From contig NZ_CP028923.1 of the NCBI RefSeq assembly GCF_005166025.1, positions 620,001 through 684,000 of the forward strand: a stretch of 64,000 bases of DNA, in the 5' to 3' direction. The DNA is from Mangrovivirga cuniculi. GTDB lineage: Bacteria; Bacteroidota; Bacteroidia; Cytophagales; Cyclobacteriaceae. Below the pieces are notes generated by a model that did no database searches, had not been told where the DNA came from, and worked only from the letters and a program-made list of their open reading frames with translations. The translations under genes were made by a program, and so were the position numbers. Shown piece by piece: positions 10,691 through 18,407 of the stretch (position 1 is its first letter; every line of letters starts with the position of its first letter).

Positions 10691-10704
10691 CGAGGGTCCC
10701 ACCT

Positions 10705-10839
10705 GGCGCGCGTTGCTTTTTCAGCATAACGCGTGCCGATGAATTGGAACCAGGATTTACATGATTAAAATAGATTAACAAGATTAATAAAACATAAAAC
10801 CATAAGTCTTCAGTTAATACCTGGGGGCTTTTATTATTT
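10705..10839 (+). repeat. Repeat unit copy A: GC-rich hairpin, AT-rich spacer and terminator
   Basis: Starts with GGCGCGCGTT (10705-10714) facing AACGCGTGCC (10728-10737), a 10-bp stem with one wobble. An AT-rich stretch containing AACAAGATTAATAAAACAT follows, then a terminator-like hairpin. The same order (GC hairpin, AACAAGAT...AAAACATAAAAC, terminator) recurs at 12081-12172 behind the ParDE pair. The two copies therefore look like the degenerate tail of the same cassette type. Confidence 0.5.
10804..10839 (+). terminator. Terminator-like hairpin in repeat copy A
   Basis: AAGTCTTCAG (10804-10813) pairs in RNA with CTGGGGGCTT (10821-10830) over ten positions, including G-U wobbles, with a 7-base loop. 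TTTTATTATTT follows. It could end transcripts coming from the Rhs/immunity side. Confidence 0.5.
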
Positions 10840-11233
10840 AGTCGCATAAGCCTTGCGGGCTTTAGCATCACGTAGGATAGCATCAAGATTAAACCTGAAA
10901 TATGCAATAGAGAATCTATTCCGATTATAAAACTCTTTGAAAGAGCCACTTAACACAAGTTTATTGAATCACCATAGCGGTGCTATGCCTCATCAATATA
11001 AGTGTCTCTTTCTTTGTGTTTTATAATCTCATCACGATTTCAAATGTATAATCCAGGTTAAAGAGTACACATTTTCTTTCATCCTCATCCAGGTGGTTGA
11101 TGTCTTTTAGCCTTTGCAGCATAACCGGGTTTTTAAAGGGATCAATTTTTTCGGCTTCTCAATCTGGTTCAAGTTTGAACTTGGATCGATCGGTATTATT
11201 TCCTAGAGAGTTTAGTTTAATGGTAGCGAAACA
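10834..11233 (-). pseudogene. Decayed XRE-type helix-turn-helix regulator (C-terminal fragments)
   Basis: Read on the minus strand, 11233-11021 encodes a segment beginning near SLGNNTD and ending ...DEDERKCVLFNLD..., interrupted by one in-frame TGA at 11159-11161. This resembles the region after the HTH in Bacteroidota XRE regulators (a VGNTD-like hinge, then a helix with a DEDER/K-type motif). Downstream, 10947-10834 encodes a second fragment ending FNLDAILRDAKARKAYATK, the usual C-terminal tail of these proteins. The HTH itself is missing and the fragments are separated by unrelated bases, so this is a dead gene. The family call is from motif resemblance only. Confidence 0.45.
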
Positions 11234-11263
11234 TCAAACTTTTAATGAAAAGCAGGGATTGTA
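11234..11263 (+). repeat. 30-bp direct repeat, upstream copy
   Basis: Thirty bases from TCAAACTTTT to AGGGATTGTA, identical to the copy at 12034-12063, exactly 800 bp downstream. Together they bracket the ParDE pair. In one frame the upstream copy reads as the end of a short peptide (...QTFNEKQGL, stop), but no gene leads into it, so I treat it as a dispersed noncoding repeat or cassette boundary. Confidence 0.7.
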
Positions 11264-11404
11264 ATAATTGTCTGAATATATAAATGCTGACAAACTTTGT
11301 TTCGTTCCTGTGCTGACATTCAGTAGAATCGTCAGTAAGTGAGGATTGATTAATTTAAAAAATCTACTGAACAAATAACCTTGAAGTTGGCAACATAACC
11401 ACTC

Positions 11405-11435
11405 TTGCAATTGATTCGAATATGGTGTATATTTA
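11405..11435 (+). promoter_or_regulatory. Likely promoter of the parDE pair
   Basis: TTG at 11405-11407, a 20-base spacer, then TATATTTA at 11428-11435, close to the Bacteroidota -7 consensus TAnnTTTG (one mismatch). It sits 18 bases before the antitoxin ATG, giving a very short leader. Confidence 0.4.
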
Positions 11436-11452
11436 CATCAAGCTAAAATATT

Positions 11453-11692
11453 ATGGCACGTCAAAGTATCTCATTTACAGAACCGAATGACGAGTGGTTA
11501 AAATCTCAAGTCGAAAGTCAGGAATATTCAAGCAAAAGTGAACTTGTAAATGATTTAATCCGGCAGGCAAGAAAACAGCAAAAGCAAATCGACTGGATTA
11601 AAGCTAAGCTTGAAAAAGCAGAAAACAGTGGTTTTACTTCAGACTCTAAGGAAGAAATTCTTGCAAAATCTAAGTCAGGTCTGAATGGCTGA
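11453..11692 (+). CDS. parD: ParD/CC2985-family type II antitoxin
   Basis: 79 residues. The N-terminal part has the ribbon-helix-helix antitoxin pattern (short beta strand with SISF, then W-L, then a helix around SKSELVNDLIRQAR). The C-terminal half is a charged helix of the kind that wraps the toxin. It overlaps the following toxin gene by 8 bp, the usual antitoxin-first arrangement. Known of the family: it binds and neutralises ParE and autorepresses its own promoter through the RHH domain. The pair lies between two identical 30-bp repeats, suggesting it arrived as a cassette. Confidence 0.85.
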   Translation: MARQSISFTEPNDEWLKSQVESQEYSSKSELVNDLIRQARKQQKQIDWIKAKLEKAENSGFTSDSKEEILAKSKSGLNG

Positions 11693-11975
11693 ATACAGAC
11701 TAAGTAATGAAGCCAAAAACGACCTAATAAGAATACATCAATATGGAGTCAAACAATTTGGGGAGTCACAAGCCGACAAGTACTTTAATACGTTTTATAA
11801 TTATTTTGACATAATAGCAGAGAGACCGTTTTCATTCGAATCAGTAGATTTCATTAAAGAAGGATATAGACGTTGTGTTTGCGGATTCGACAGTATATTT
11901 TTCAGAGTTAATAACAATGTTGTCGAGATTATGGCAATCATTGGGCGACAAGATGCTACTGAAATACTAAAATAA
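11685..11975 (+). CDS. parE: ParE/RelE-superfamily toxin
   Basis: 96 residues, full length for ParE. Family hallmarks are the N-terminal LSNEAKNDL...I helix, the GYRRCVCGFDSIFFRV beta segment and the terminal VEIMAIIGRQD motif. Known of the family: ParE toxins inhibit DNA gyrase, whereas close RelE relatives cleave mRNA; the GRQD-type ending favours ParE. The start codon lies inside the antitoxin gene, so translation is probably coupled. The gene appears intact. Confidence 0.87.
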   Translation: MAEYRLSNEAKNDLIRIHQYGVKQFGESQADKYFNTFYNYFDIIAERPFSFESVDFIKEGYRRCVCGFDSIFFRVNNNVVEIMAIIGRQDATEILK

Positions 11976-12033
11976 AATTGCCAATTCAATCCGTTTGGCT
12001 CCCTTGCCGTTTTGAGTGTTCCGCAGGACAACT

Positions 12034-12063
12034 TCAAACTTTTAATGAAAAGCAGGGATTGTA
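12034..12063 (+). repeat. 30-bp direct repeat, downstream copy
   Basis: Identical to 11234-11263. It lies 58 bp after the ParE stop and is followed by the GC-rich hairpin and terminator of repeat copy B. Confidence 0.7.
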
Positions 12064-12080
12064 TCCCGGTAATTCTGTCA

Positions 12081-12107
12081 GGCGCGTAGCGAAGCAATAC
12101 GCGTGCC
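12081..12107 (+). repeat. Repeat unit copy B: GC-rich hairpin
   Basis: GGCGCGTA (12081-12088) faces TACGCGTGCC (12098-12107). This is the counterpart of the hairpin at 10705-10737, and the same AT-rich tail and terminator follow it. It marks the distal edge of the ParDE cassette. Confidence 0.5.
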
Positions 12108-12139
12108 GTTGAAATTAACAAGATCAAAACATAAAACGA

Positions 12140-12172
12140 AAGCCATCAGATTATTTCTGGAGGCTTTTTTAT
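12140..12172 (+). terminator. Rho-independent terminator after parDE
   Basis: AAGCCATCAGA (12140-12150) pairs imperfectly with TCTGGAGGCTT (12156-12166), followed by TTTTATTT. Counterpart of the terminator at 10804-10839. The rest of the gap (12173-12500) shows no gene; it holds a small ACTGAT/ATCAGT hairpin near 12320-12345. Confidence 0.65.
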
Positions 12173-12511
12173 TTGTCTGAACTAGGATTGGTAGGATTGC
12201 TTGGATGATAGGATATCAGACTTAGGTGGAAAAATAGAGTAATTTTGAGTCAATTACTACCGAGTCAAACTGCCTCACAAAAACACCAAACCCCAAAATT
12301 ACCGTCTTTTCGAACGTATTTACTGATAAGCGAGAGCGAAATCAGTATGTGAGAAATCTGTTTCATCAGGAGATGAGAAATAAAGCATATAATCTCATTT
12401 ACGCCACTAGTCATTTTATATGATGTCACCCACCAAACAACTATGAAAAGATAACTATAACCCCTCTCAATCCTGGTAGTCAAACCATTGGCATTATTAG
12501 ATAAACTTAAG

Positions 12512-12570
12512 TTAACATACGAGTCATCTATTTAATAAACTGTTAAACAACGAAACTTAATGACTTAACA
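12512..12570 (+). promoter_or_regulatory. TTAA-hexamer operator array upstream of the beta-helix lipoprotein gene
   Basis: TTAACA (12512), TTAATA (12532), TTAAAC (12543) and TTAACA (12565) are spaced 20, 11 and 22 bp apart, multiples of about one helical turn. The same kind of array precedes the TonB receptor gene. The pattern resembles tandem sites bound by PhoP/PhoB-type regulators. AT-rich sequence raises the chance background, so this is a hypothesis. Confidence 0.35.
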
Positions 12571-12626
12571 TTATATCTCGAAGTTTGCTCCAGATTTTAG
12601 AACCAGAAAAAACAAAATCGGACACA

Positions 12627-14327
12627 ATGAAAAAATTAATCAATTCAATTTTAGCGTTCGCACTTATAGCAGGCTTTTTAACGCTGCAATCTTGCGATGA
12701 TGATGATGAGCCTCAAAGCTCAGCCAAAGACATTACTTCTTTTGTATTTGCAGGACTTGATCCTGAGGTAACAGGAAACATCAGTGGTACAACTATTATT
12801 GCTAATGTTTTCCCAGGTACTGATGTGACTTCTCTTGTACCTACCATTCAGGTATCTTCAGGTGCATCTGTAGATCCTGCATCAGGTGTTGCTCAAGATT
12901 TTTCTTCTCCTGTTACCTACACAGTAACTGCACAGGATGGAACAACTAAGGATTACACCGTTACTGTTTCTGAAGAAAGCGAAGTAACTTATAACGGAGG
13001 TACTTACACTGATGATGACTTCATTCCTGGAATTACTTACAACCTTGTAGCTGGTGAAGAGTACCTATTTGATGGTCTAATATTTATCGAAGCTGGGGCG
13101 ACTTTAAATATCCCAGCAGGAACTACTGTTAAATTCAAGAACGCTCCTTCTACTGGAGACAATACTTCTTCTCTAATCATAGCAAGAGATGCAATGATCA
13201 TGGCTGAAGGTACTGCTGAAAACCCGATTATTTTTACTGCTGAGTTAGATGATATGACAGGTAACACACTTACCCCTTCAGATAATGCACAATGGGGAGG
13301 AATTATCGTATTAGGTAATGCTCCTTCTTATAAAGCAGGTGTGGGTAATGCAGAAGGTGATGGTATCGCAATTGAAGGTATTGCTTCTGAAGAAACTAGA
13401 GGACAGTACGGTGGTACTCAGGAAAATGATAATTCTGGAGTATTAAAGTATGTTTCTATCAGATATACTGGTATCGGACTTGCAGAAGGAGATGAGATTC
13501 AGGGCCTTACTCTTGGTGGGGTTGGATCTGGTACGACTATCGACTACATTGATATCTTCTCAACTGCTGATGATGGAATCGAGATCTTCGGTGGTACTGT
13601 GAACATCAAGCACGTTGCAGTTGCATTCTCAACTGATGATGACTTTGACTTTGACCTTGGATGGAGAGGGAACGGTCAATTCTTATTTACTTTAATGAGA
13701 TCTGATGCAGAAGGCTATGATCATGCAGGAGAGTGGGATGGTGCTGATCCAAACAATGCGCCATTGTTCTCTGCGCCAAATATATTCAATTATACAGCTA
13801 TTGGCCCTGGTGGTAGTGCAGAAGGAAGACAAAGAGCTTTCCTTATGAGAGAAAAGTTTGCTGGTAAATTAGGTAATTCAATCATCGTTGATTTCCCTGG
13901 CTACGCTGTTCAAGTAGAAAACCTTGCAGATTCTGATGAAGATTCATACGGATTGATTACCACTCCGATCGATGGGTACCAATTAGAGATTTTAAATAAT
14001 ACCTGGGCAATGATTGGTAATTATGATGGTGAAAATGTTTCTTCAGTAGTTGATGTATCAAATGGACTTCCTATTGCTGATGTTGTTGCTGAACTTACTG
14101 ACAACATGAATAAAATAGAAACAACAACAGTTATCAATACTTTAGATAGGGGAACTGGAGTTTCTAACATTACTGTAGATCCAAGACCAGCAACAAATGA
14201 TACAGATGTTGCATCTGTACCAGCAGGAATGGAGCAAGTAAATTATAGAGGAGCTTTTGCAGCAGGTGAGCCAACATGGTTAGCTGGATGGTCTTCTTTA
14301 TCTAAATTTGGTTATGTAACTGAATAA
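12627..14327 (+). CDS. Surface lipoprotein with DUF5018-like and right-handed beta-helix-like domains
   Basis: 566 residues from the ATG at 12627. The longer frame from 12585 adds 14 charged residues ahead of a clear lipoprotein signal, so I reject it. Lipobox Cys is residue 23, followed by an acidic DDDDEP stretch typical of Bacteroidota surface export signals. Residues about 30-120 match the DUF5018 pattern (SFVFAG...VPTIQVSSGA...VTYTVTAQDGT). The remainder is rich in short beta-strand turns with GGT/GTTV motifs and reads as a parallel beta-helix. A terminator follows, then a TonB-dependent receptor on its own promoter. I infer a surface partner of that receptor; ligand unknown. Similar operator arrays precede both genes. 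Confidence 0.75.
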   Translation: MKKLINSILAFALIAGFLTLQSCDDDDEPQSSAKDITSFVFAGLDPEVTGNISGTTIIANVFPGTDVTSLVPTIQVSSGASVDPASGVAQDFSSPVTYTVTAQDGTTKDYTVTVSEESEVTYNGGTYTDDDFIPGITYNLVAGEEYLFDGLIFIEAGATLNIPAGTTVKFKNAPSTGDNTSSLIIARDAMIMAEGTAENPIIFTAELDDMTGNTLTPSDNAQWGGIIVLGNAPSYKAGVGNAEGDGIAIEGIASEETRGQYGGTQENDNSGVLKYVSIRYTGIGLAEGDEIQGLTLGGVGSGTTIDYIDIFSTADDGIEIFGGTVNIKHVAVAFSTDDDFDFDLGWRGNGQFLFTLMRSDAEGYDHAGEWDGADPNNAPLFSAPNIFNYTAIGPGGSAEGRQRAFLMREKFAGKLGNSIIVDFPGYAVQVENLADSDEDSYGLITTPIDGYQLEILNNTWAMIGNYDGENVSSVVDVSNGLPIADVVAELTDNMNKIETTTVINTLDRGTGVSNITVDPRPATNDTDVASVPAGMEQVNYRGAFAAGEPTWLAGWSSLSKFGYVTE

Positions 14328-14350
14328 GAAGAGCAACTATTAGATATTAA

Positions 14351-14385
14351 AAAGACCACTTCACTAGTAGTGGTCTTTTTTTATT
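14351..14385 (+). terminator. Rho-independent terminator after the lipoprotein gene
   Basis: Perfect 10-bp stem AAAGACCACT (14351-14360) / AGTGGTCTTT (14369-14378), 8-base loop, then a T-rich tail. It separates the lipoprotein and TonB receptor transcripts. Confidence 0.88.
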
Positions 14386-14591
14386 TACAATTCTTTTTTA
14401 TCATTTTTTTTTAATCTTTTACTCATGACAGAGGGAAAATGTTATCAATATAAAATTTGAATCCGCAGTCTATATTTTTTTATTTCCAAACAAGATTTTG
14501 ATTAAACATTCATTTTCAATATAAAAAGCTGAAAATATTTGATTGAATGCATAAGAGTTTAATTCTTTATAAGGCTTTTCAAAATTCATTT

Positions 14592-14660
14592 TTAACCAGG
14601 TTTATGCCGAATGTTAACCCAATGTTAAATGCCGTTAAAATGCTTTGCATTAGGTTAACA
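14592..14660 (+). promoter_or_regulatory. TTAA-hexamer operator array upstream of the TonB receptor gene
   Basis: TTAACC (14592), TTAACC (14614), TTAAAT (14625), TTAAAA (14635) and TTAACA (14655) lie 22, 11, 10 and 20 bp apart, so on one face of the helix, about 45-110 bp upstream of the -7 box at 14703. No good -33 element is visible, which fits an activator-dependent promoter. Spacing and hexamers resemble PhoP/PhoB-class sites. Inference only. Confidence 0.42.
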
Positions 14661-14702
14661 AATTGATAAACGCCACATAAACACTTCGCATATAAGGTGA
14701 CA

Positions 14703-14710
14703 TATCTTTG
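14703..14710 (+). promoter_or_regulatory. Bacteroidota -7 promoter box (TATCTTTG) of the TonB receptor gene
   Basis: Perfect match to TAnnTTTG. Transcription would begin near 14717, downstream of an in-frame GTG at 14697. The translation start must therefore be the ATG at 14733. Confidence 0.65.
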
Positions 14711-14732
14711 CAGCATCAAAATTAAAAATGAA

Positions 14733-17633
14733 ATGAATTACTCAAAGGTATTATTTTTCTTATTATTCGTAACAGGGGCGTTTGCAGCCCATGCACAGAA
14801 TGGTAGTATGAGTGGAACGATCACTGATGGCGAGACAGGCGAGGAACTGATCGGAGCCACAGTATACATTCCATCTATTTCTAAAGGAATGGTTACTGAT
14901 ATCTATGGTAGCTATTCTATTAAAAACATTCCTGCGGGAACTTACAACGTAGAAATCTCTTACGTTTCTTATCAAAAGAAAACGGTAGAAGGTGTTGAGA
15001 TCAAAGATGGTCAAAACACAGAAATTACTGTTGCACTTGCTTCAGACGTACAACAAATGGAAGAAGTTGTTGTAGTAGCTAAGCAGATTAAAAACAACGA
15101 AGCAGCAATGCTTTCATTACAGAGAAAAGCTGTAGGTGTACAGGATGGTATCTCTTCTCAGGAGATCAAGAATCTTGGGGCTTCAAATGCTGCTGAATCG
15201 ATGAAGCAAGTAACAGGCGCTTCAATTGAGGATGGTAAATATGTTGTAATGAGAGGTTTAGGAGACAGGTATTCAATTTCCTTGCTTAATGGTATTCCTC
15301 TACCTTCAGCAGATCCATACAGAAACTCAACAAGTATGGATATGATTCCTGCCGATATGGTTATGAATATTATCACTTCAAAAACATTTACTCCTGATAT
15401 GCCAGGTAATTTTACGGGTGGGGCAGTAAATATTACAACCAAATCGATGCCCGAAGAATTTTATTTTAATGCGGGGATGAGTTTTGGATACAATACGCAA
15501 AGTAGTTTTAGAAATGACTTTATAATAGATTCTAATTCAGGTTCGACTGATTGGCTTGGTTATGATGATGGTACCAGAGAAAGGCCAATGATTTTTGATG
15601 AATACTCTGAATATCTTTTAGGTTCTTCAAATGCCAGAGCAACAGCTATTAAAGGAAGATTAACTGAAAATGAATTTGAAAGAAACATCATCGATGAATC
15701 TTCTAAAATTTTCAATAGTGATTTTGTCGAAAGAACTAAGAATTCGGGTCTAAACCATGGTTTAAACATAGCCTTTGGTGATCAGTTCTCGATAGGAGAA
15801 AAGAAATTGGGATACAATGTTGGATTGCTTTATAGCAGATCATATACATTTATTCCAAATGGAATGGAAGGATATTATTCCAGAGGGTTAACTAATTCTG
15901 ATAATTTAATCAGAGAGCAAGATTATAGCCTGACTTCTGGAAAAGAAACTGCTACAGTAGGTGGTCTGTTTGGACTTTCGTACCAATTCAATCCAACTAA
16001 TGAGATTAACTTCGATGTAATATACAATCACACAGGAGAATCATTTGCCAATGTAAATGATGGCTTTTGGAGAAATACAGGATATGAGAATTTTAATTCC
16101 AGATCTAATGGATTTACTGAAAGAGGACTTACTGATTTGCAGTTAAGAGGAAAGCATTATTTCATGGACTTAAAAGACCTGAAGATTGATTGGTCAGCAG
16201 GACGAGTAAATGTTACTCAGGACCAACCAGATATGAAGCTTTTTGCTTACAATACTACAGTAGAAAATGGAGAAAGAAATTATATAATGAACCAGTCTGA
16301 GGTAGGAATTCTACCGACGCATTTATACAGATATCTTGAGGATGTTCAGTATAATGCGAAACTCGATGTTTCTTTTAAACCATTCGAAGGGTATGATCAT
16401 TCAATTAAATTTGGTGGTTGGTATTCTTCAAAAGACAGAGACTATCAGGAGTTTTTCTATAGCCAGGTTCAGGTTCCTAATAGCCAGTACAATACTTCAT
16501 ACTTATCTTTTAGTGAAGCAGCTGGGGATTTAGATGCTTTCTTTTCAAACGATAACGCTGGAGTAGTTGACTCTCCGGAATCGAATGGCACTGACAGATA
16601 TGGATTTGGTAATTTTTATTCAGATCAATCGAGATTACAGAACTTTTACAATGGAAATGAAACTATTTTGGCTGGATATGGAATGGCTGAAATTAATGTC
16701 ACTGATAAATTACAATTCGTTGCAGGAGCAAGGTTAGAAAAAACTGACATTGAAACTGTTAGTTTGGATGAAAGAGCTGCAAAAGGTGTTATTAATCAGC
16801 TAGATGTACTTCCATCAATTAACTCTAGATATAAACTATCAGAAAACGCAAACTTTAGGGCAGCATATACTCAAACGTTGGCTAGACCAAACCTTAGAGA
16901 AATCGCACCTATATTTTCTATTTCAATGGTTGGACGACCTAACTTTTTAGGAAATCCTAATCTTGAAAGAACTAAAGTTCAGAATTTTGACTTGAGATAT
17001 GAATTATTCCCGAAAGCTGGTGAATTAATTGCAGTTTCTGCTTATTATAAAAGTTTCGAAAATCCAATAGTACTTCAAATTTCACCGAAGGCTTCTTCAC
17101 CGGAGATTAGGCCAATAAATGTTGGAACTGCAACAGTTTATGGAGCAGAAATAGAGTTCAGAAAGCGACTTGACTTTATCGGGGAATCATTTGAAAACTT
17201 TAAGTTCAGTGCAAACTTTAGCTACATCTATTCAAGAATCGATAAGAGTGATGAAGAAATCTCAGCTTATGAGGCTCAAAATCTTGATTTGAAAGAATGG
17301 AGACCATTACCAGGACAATCACCATATATTGTAAACCTGGCATTGAATCACTATAGCCCGAAACTTGATTGGGATAACACTTTAAGTTTTAACGTATGGG
17401 GAGAAAGACTATCATTCGTAACAGGAGCAATTGATCCAGATGTATATGAGCAGTCTCGTCCTTCATTAAACTTCGTTTCAAGAAAAAGTGTTGGTGAGCA
17501 TTGGTCAGTATCATTCAAAGCAATGAATATTCTGAACATGACTTACAAGAAAAAGTTCCAGGATACAGATTATGTATTCGAAAGTTACCAGGTTGGAACC
17601 GATGTTAACTTTGGAGTTACTTATAAATTTTAA
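14733..17633 (+). CDS. TonB-dependent outer membrane receptor with N-terminal carboxypeptidase-regulatory-like domain
   Basis: 966 residues from the ATG at 14733, chosen because the -7 box at 14703-14710 lies after the GTG at 14697 and because a clean signal peptide ending in AHAQ follows directly. Residues about 22-105 form a CarboxypepD_reg-like beta-sandwich, about 120-235 the TonB plug (MRGLGDRYS...NGIPLPS), and the rest a 22-strand barrel ending in aromatic F, as OMP assembly requires. It imports an unknown substrate across the outer membrane using TonB energy. The companion is the upstream beta-helix lipoprotein rather than a SusD, so this is not a classic SusCD pair. Shared operator-like hexamers suggest co-regulation, possibly by nutrient limitation. 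Confidence 0.9.
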   Translation: MNYSKVLFFLLFVTGAFAAHAQNGSMSGTITDGETGEELIGATVYIPSISKGMVTDIYGSYSIKNIPAGTYNVEISYVSYQKKTVEGVEIKDGQNTEITVALASDVQQMEEVVVVAKQIKNNEAAMLSLQRKAVGVQDGISSQEIKNLGASNAAESMKQVTGASIEDGKYVVMRGLGDRYSISLLNGIPLPSADPYRNSTSMDMIPADMVMNIITSKTFTPDMPGNFTGGAVNITTKSMPEEFYFNAGMSFGYNTQSSFRNDFIIDSNSGSTDWLGYDDGTRERPMIFDEYSEYLLGSSNARATAIKGRLTENEFERNIIDESSKIFNSDFVERTKNSGLNHGLNIAFGDQFSIGEKKLGYNVGLLYSRSYTFIPNGMEGYYSRGLTNSDNLIREQDYSLTSGKETATVGGLFGLSYQFNPTNEINFDVIYNHTGESFANVNDGFWRNTGYENFNSRSNGFTERGLTDLQLRGKHYFMDLKDLKIDWSAGRVNVTQDQPDMKLFAYNTTVENGERNYIMNQSEVGILPTHLYRYLEDVQYNAKLDVSFKPFEGYDHSIKFGGWYSSKDRDYQEFFYSQVQVPNSQYNTSYLSFSEAAGDLDAFFSNDNAGVVDSPESNGTDRYGFGNFYSDQSRLQNFYNGNETILAGYGMAEINVTDKLQFVAGARLEKTDIETVSLDERAAKGVINQLDVLPSINSRYKLSENANFRAAYTQTLARPNLREIAPIFSISMVGRPNFLGNPNLERTKVQNFDLRYELFPKAGELIAVSAYYKSFENPIVLQISPKASSPEIRPINVGTATVYGAEIEFRKRLDFIGESFENFKFSANFSYIYSRIDKSDEEISAYEAQNLDLKEWRPLPGQSPYIVNLALNHYSPKLDWDNTLSFNVWGERLSFVTGAIDPDVYEQSRPSLNFVSRKSVGEHWSVSFKAMNILNMTYKKKFQDTDYVFESYQVGTDVNFGVTYKF

Positions 17634-17688
17634 TCCGGATTACACGAATGTAGTTTGGAACAAAGAAACCTTTTGAGGGTTCATTTTG

Positions 17689-17722
17689 GGGCAGCATCCA
17701 GGAGTGGAGCTGCCCTTTTTTA
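17689..17722. terminator. Bidirectional terminator between the TonB receptor and the convergent coiled-coil gene
   Basis: GGGCAGC (17689-17695) / GCTGCCC (17709-17715) with a T run after it on the plus strand. It lies between converging genes and touches the stop codon of the minus-strand gene. Confidence 0.75.
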
Positions 17723-18394
17723 TTGCTTCTCTAAAAAATCTTCTTTTATAAGGTCTACTGCTTTTTTCATTACCTCTGTTTCTTCATAAAGGCTATCTGC
17801 TTTAATCTCTTTTAATTGTATCAGTGAATCGTATTCCTGGTTTTCCTGTTCTAGTTTTGAAATAATTTGTCGCAGTCGCCTGATCTCAACTTTGTTATGT
17901 TCGATATCATCTTTGAGATTTTCAATTTTCCTTAGTGTTTTATCATATTCCTTGCTGACATATTCTGAAGCGTCTTCTGCATTGCTCAGCATTTTCTGGA
18001 AAATTAATGTCTCGTATTGATTATAGATTGAATAGATAATTTTCTCTGTTTCCTTTCTTTTAGTATCTCCTTGCAGGCCAACGAATATAGTATAAATATC
18101 ATCTCTGGCTTTTTCAACTGATGTGGCAATAGTCTTTCCGGAAAAAGAAAAGCCGCTGGTTTCAAAATAGATCAGTTCATATCCGTCAACGCGGTCTTTT
18201 TTTCCATTGTCATGAACAACCATCTCCACAGATTCTTCAATGATTTTTTTGTCGCCTTTTAATACAAAGGTTGCTCCTAAGTATTCCATCCCATCAATAT
18301 TTACCTCTTTTTCTGAGTATGAAAGTTTATTTTGTCCGGAGCTAACCAAACAAAGCATACCAAAAAGAGTCATAAATGTGTATCTTAAAAACAT
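17720..18394 (-). CDS. Exported coiled-coil protein of unknown function
   Basis: 224 residues with an N-terminal signal peptide (about 1-20, ending SSGQ). The first half is beta-rich with a YELIYFETSGFSFSGK segment. Residues about 125-215 are a long heptad-rich coiled coil full of Lys, Glu, Leu and Ile. I do not recognise the family. Probably periplasmic or anchored by interaction with an envelope partner. It is divergent from the downstream epimerase gene, with 13 bp between start codons, so the two promoters must lie within or overlap each other's 5' ends. Confidence 0.65.
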   Translation of the reverse strand: MFLRYTFMTLFGMLCLVSSGQNKLSYSEKEVNIDGMEYLGATFVLKGDKKIIEESVEMVVHDNGKKDRVDGYELIYFETSGFSFSGKTIATSVEKARDDIYTIFVGLQGDTKRKETEKIIYSIYNQYETLIFQKMLSNAEDASEYVSKEYDKTLRKIENLKDDIEHNKVEIRRLRQIISKLEQENQEYDSLIQLKEIKADSLYEETEVMKKAVDLIKEDFLEKQ

Positions 18395-18407
18395 ATAAAG
18401 AATATTT

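Noticed and set aside
10671..10949. 92-codon minus-strand frame downstream of the Rhs locus
   Set aside because: It is an out-of-frame reading of the decayed XRE fragment and repeat copy A; the sense frame (10947-10834) matches the regulator tail instead.
11801..12127. 108-codon minus-strand frame overlapping ParE
   Set aside because: Antisense to a well-supported toxin gene and to the repeat tail; no independent support.
14697..14732. GTG start 36 bp upstream for the TonB receptor
   Set aside because: It precedes the -7 box at 14703-14710 and would spoil the signal peptide.
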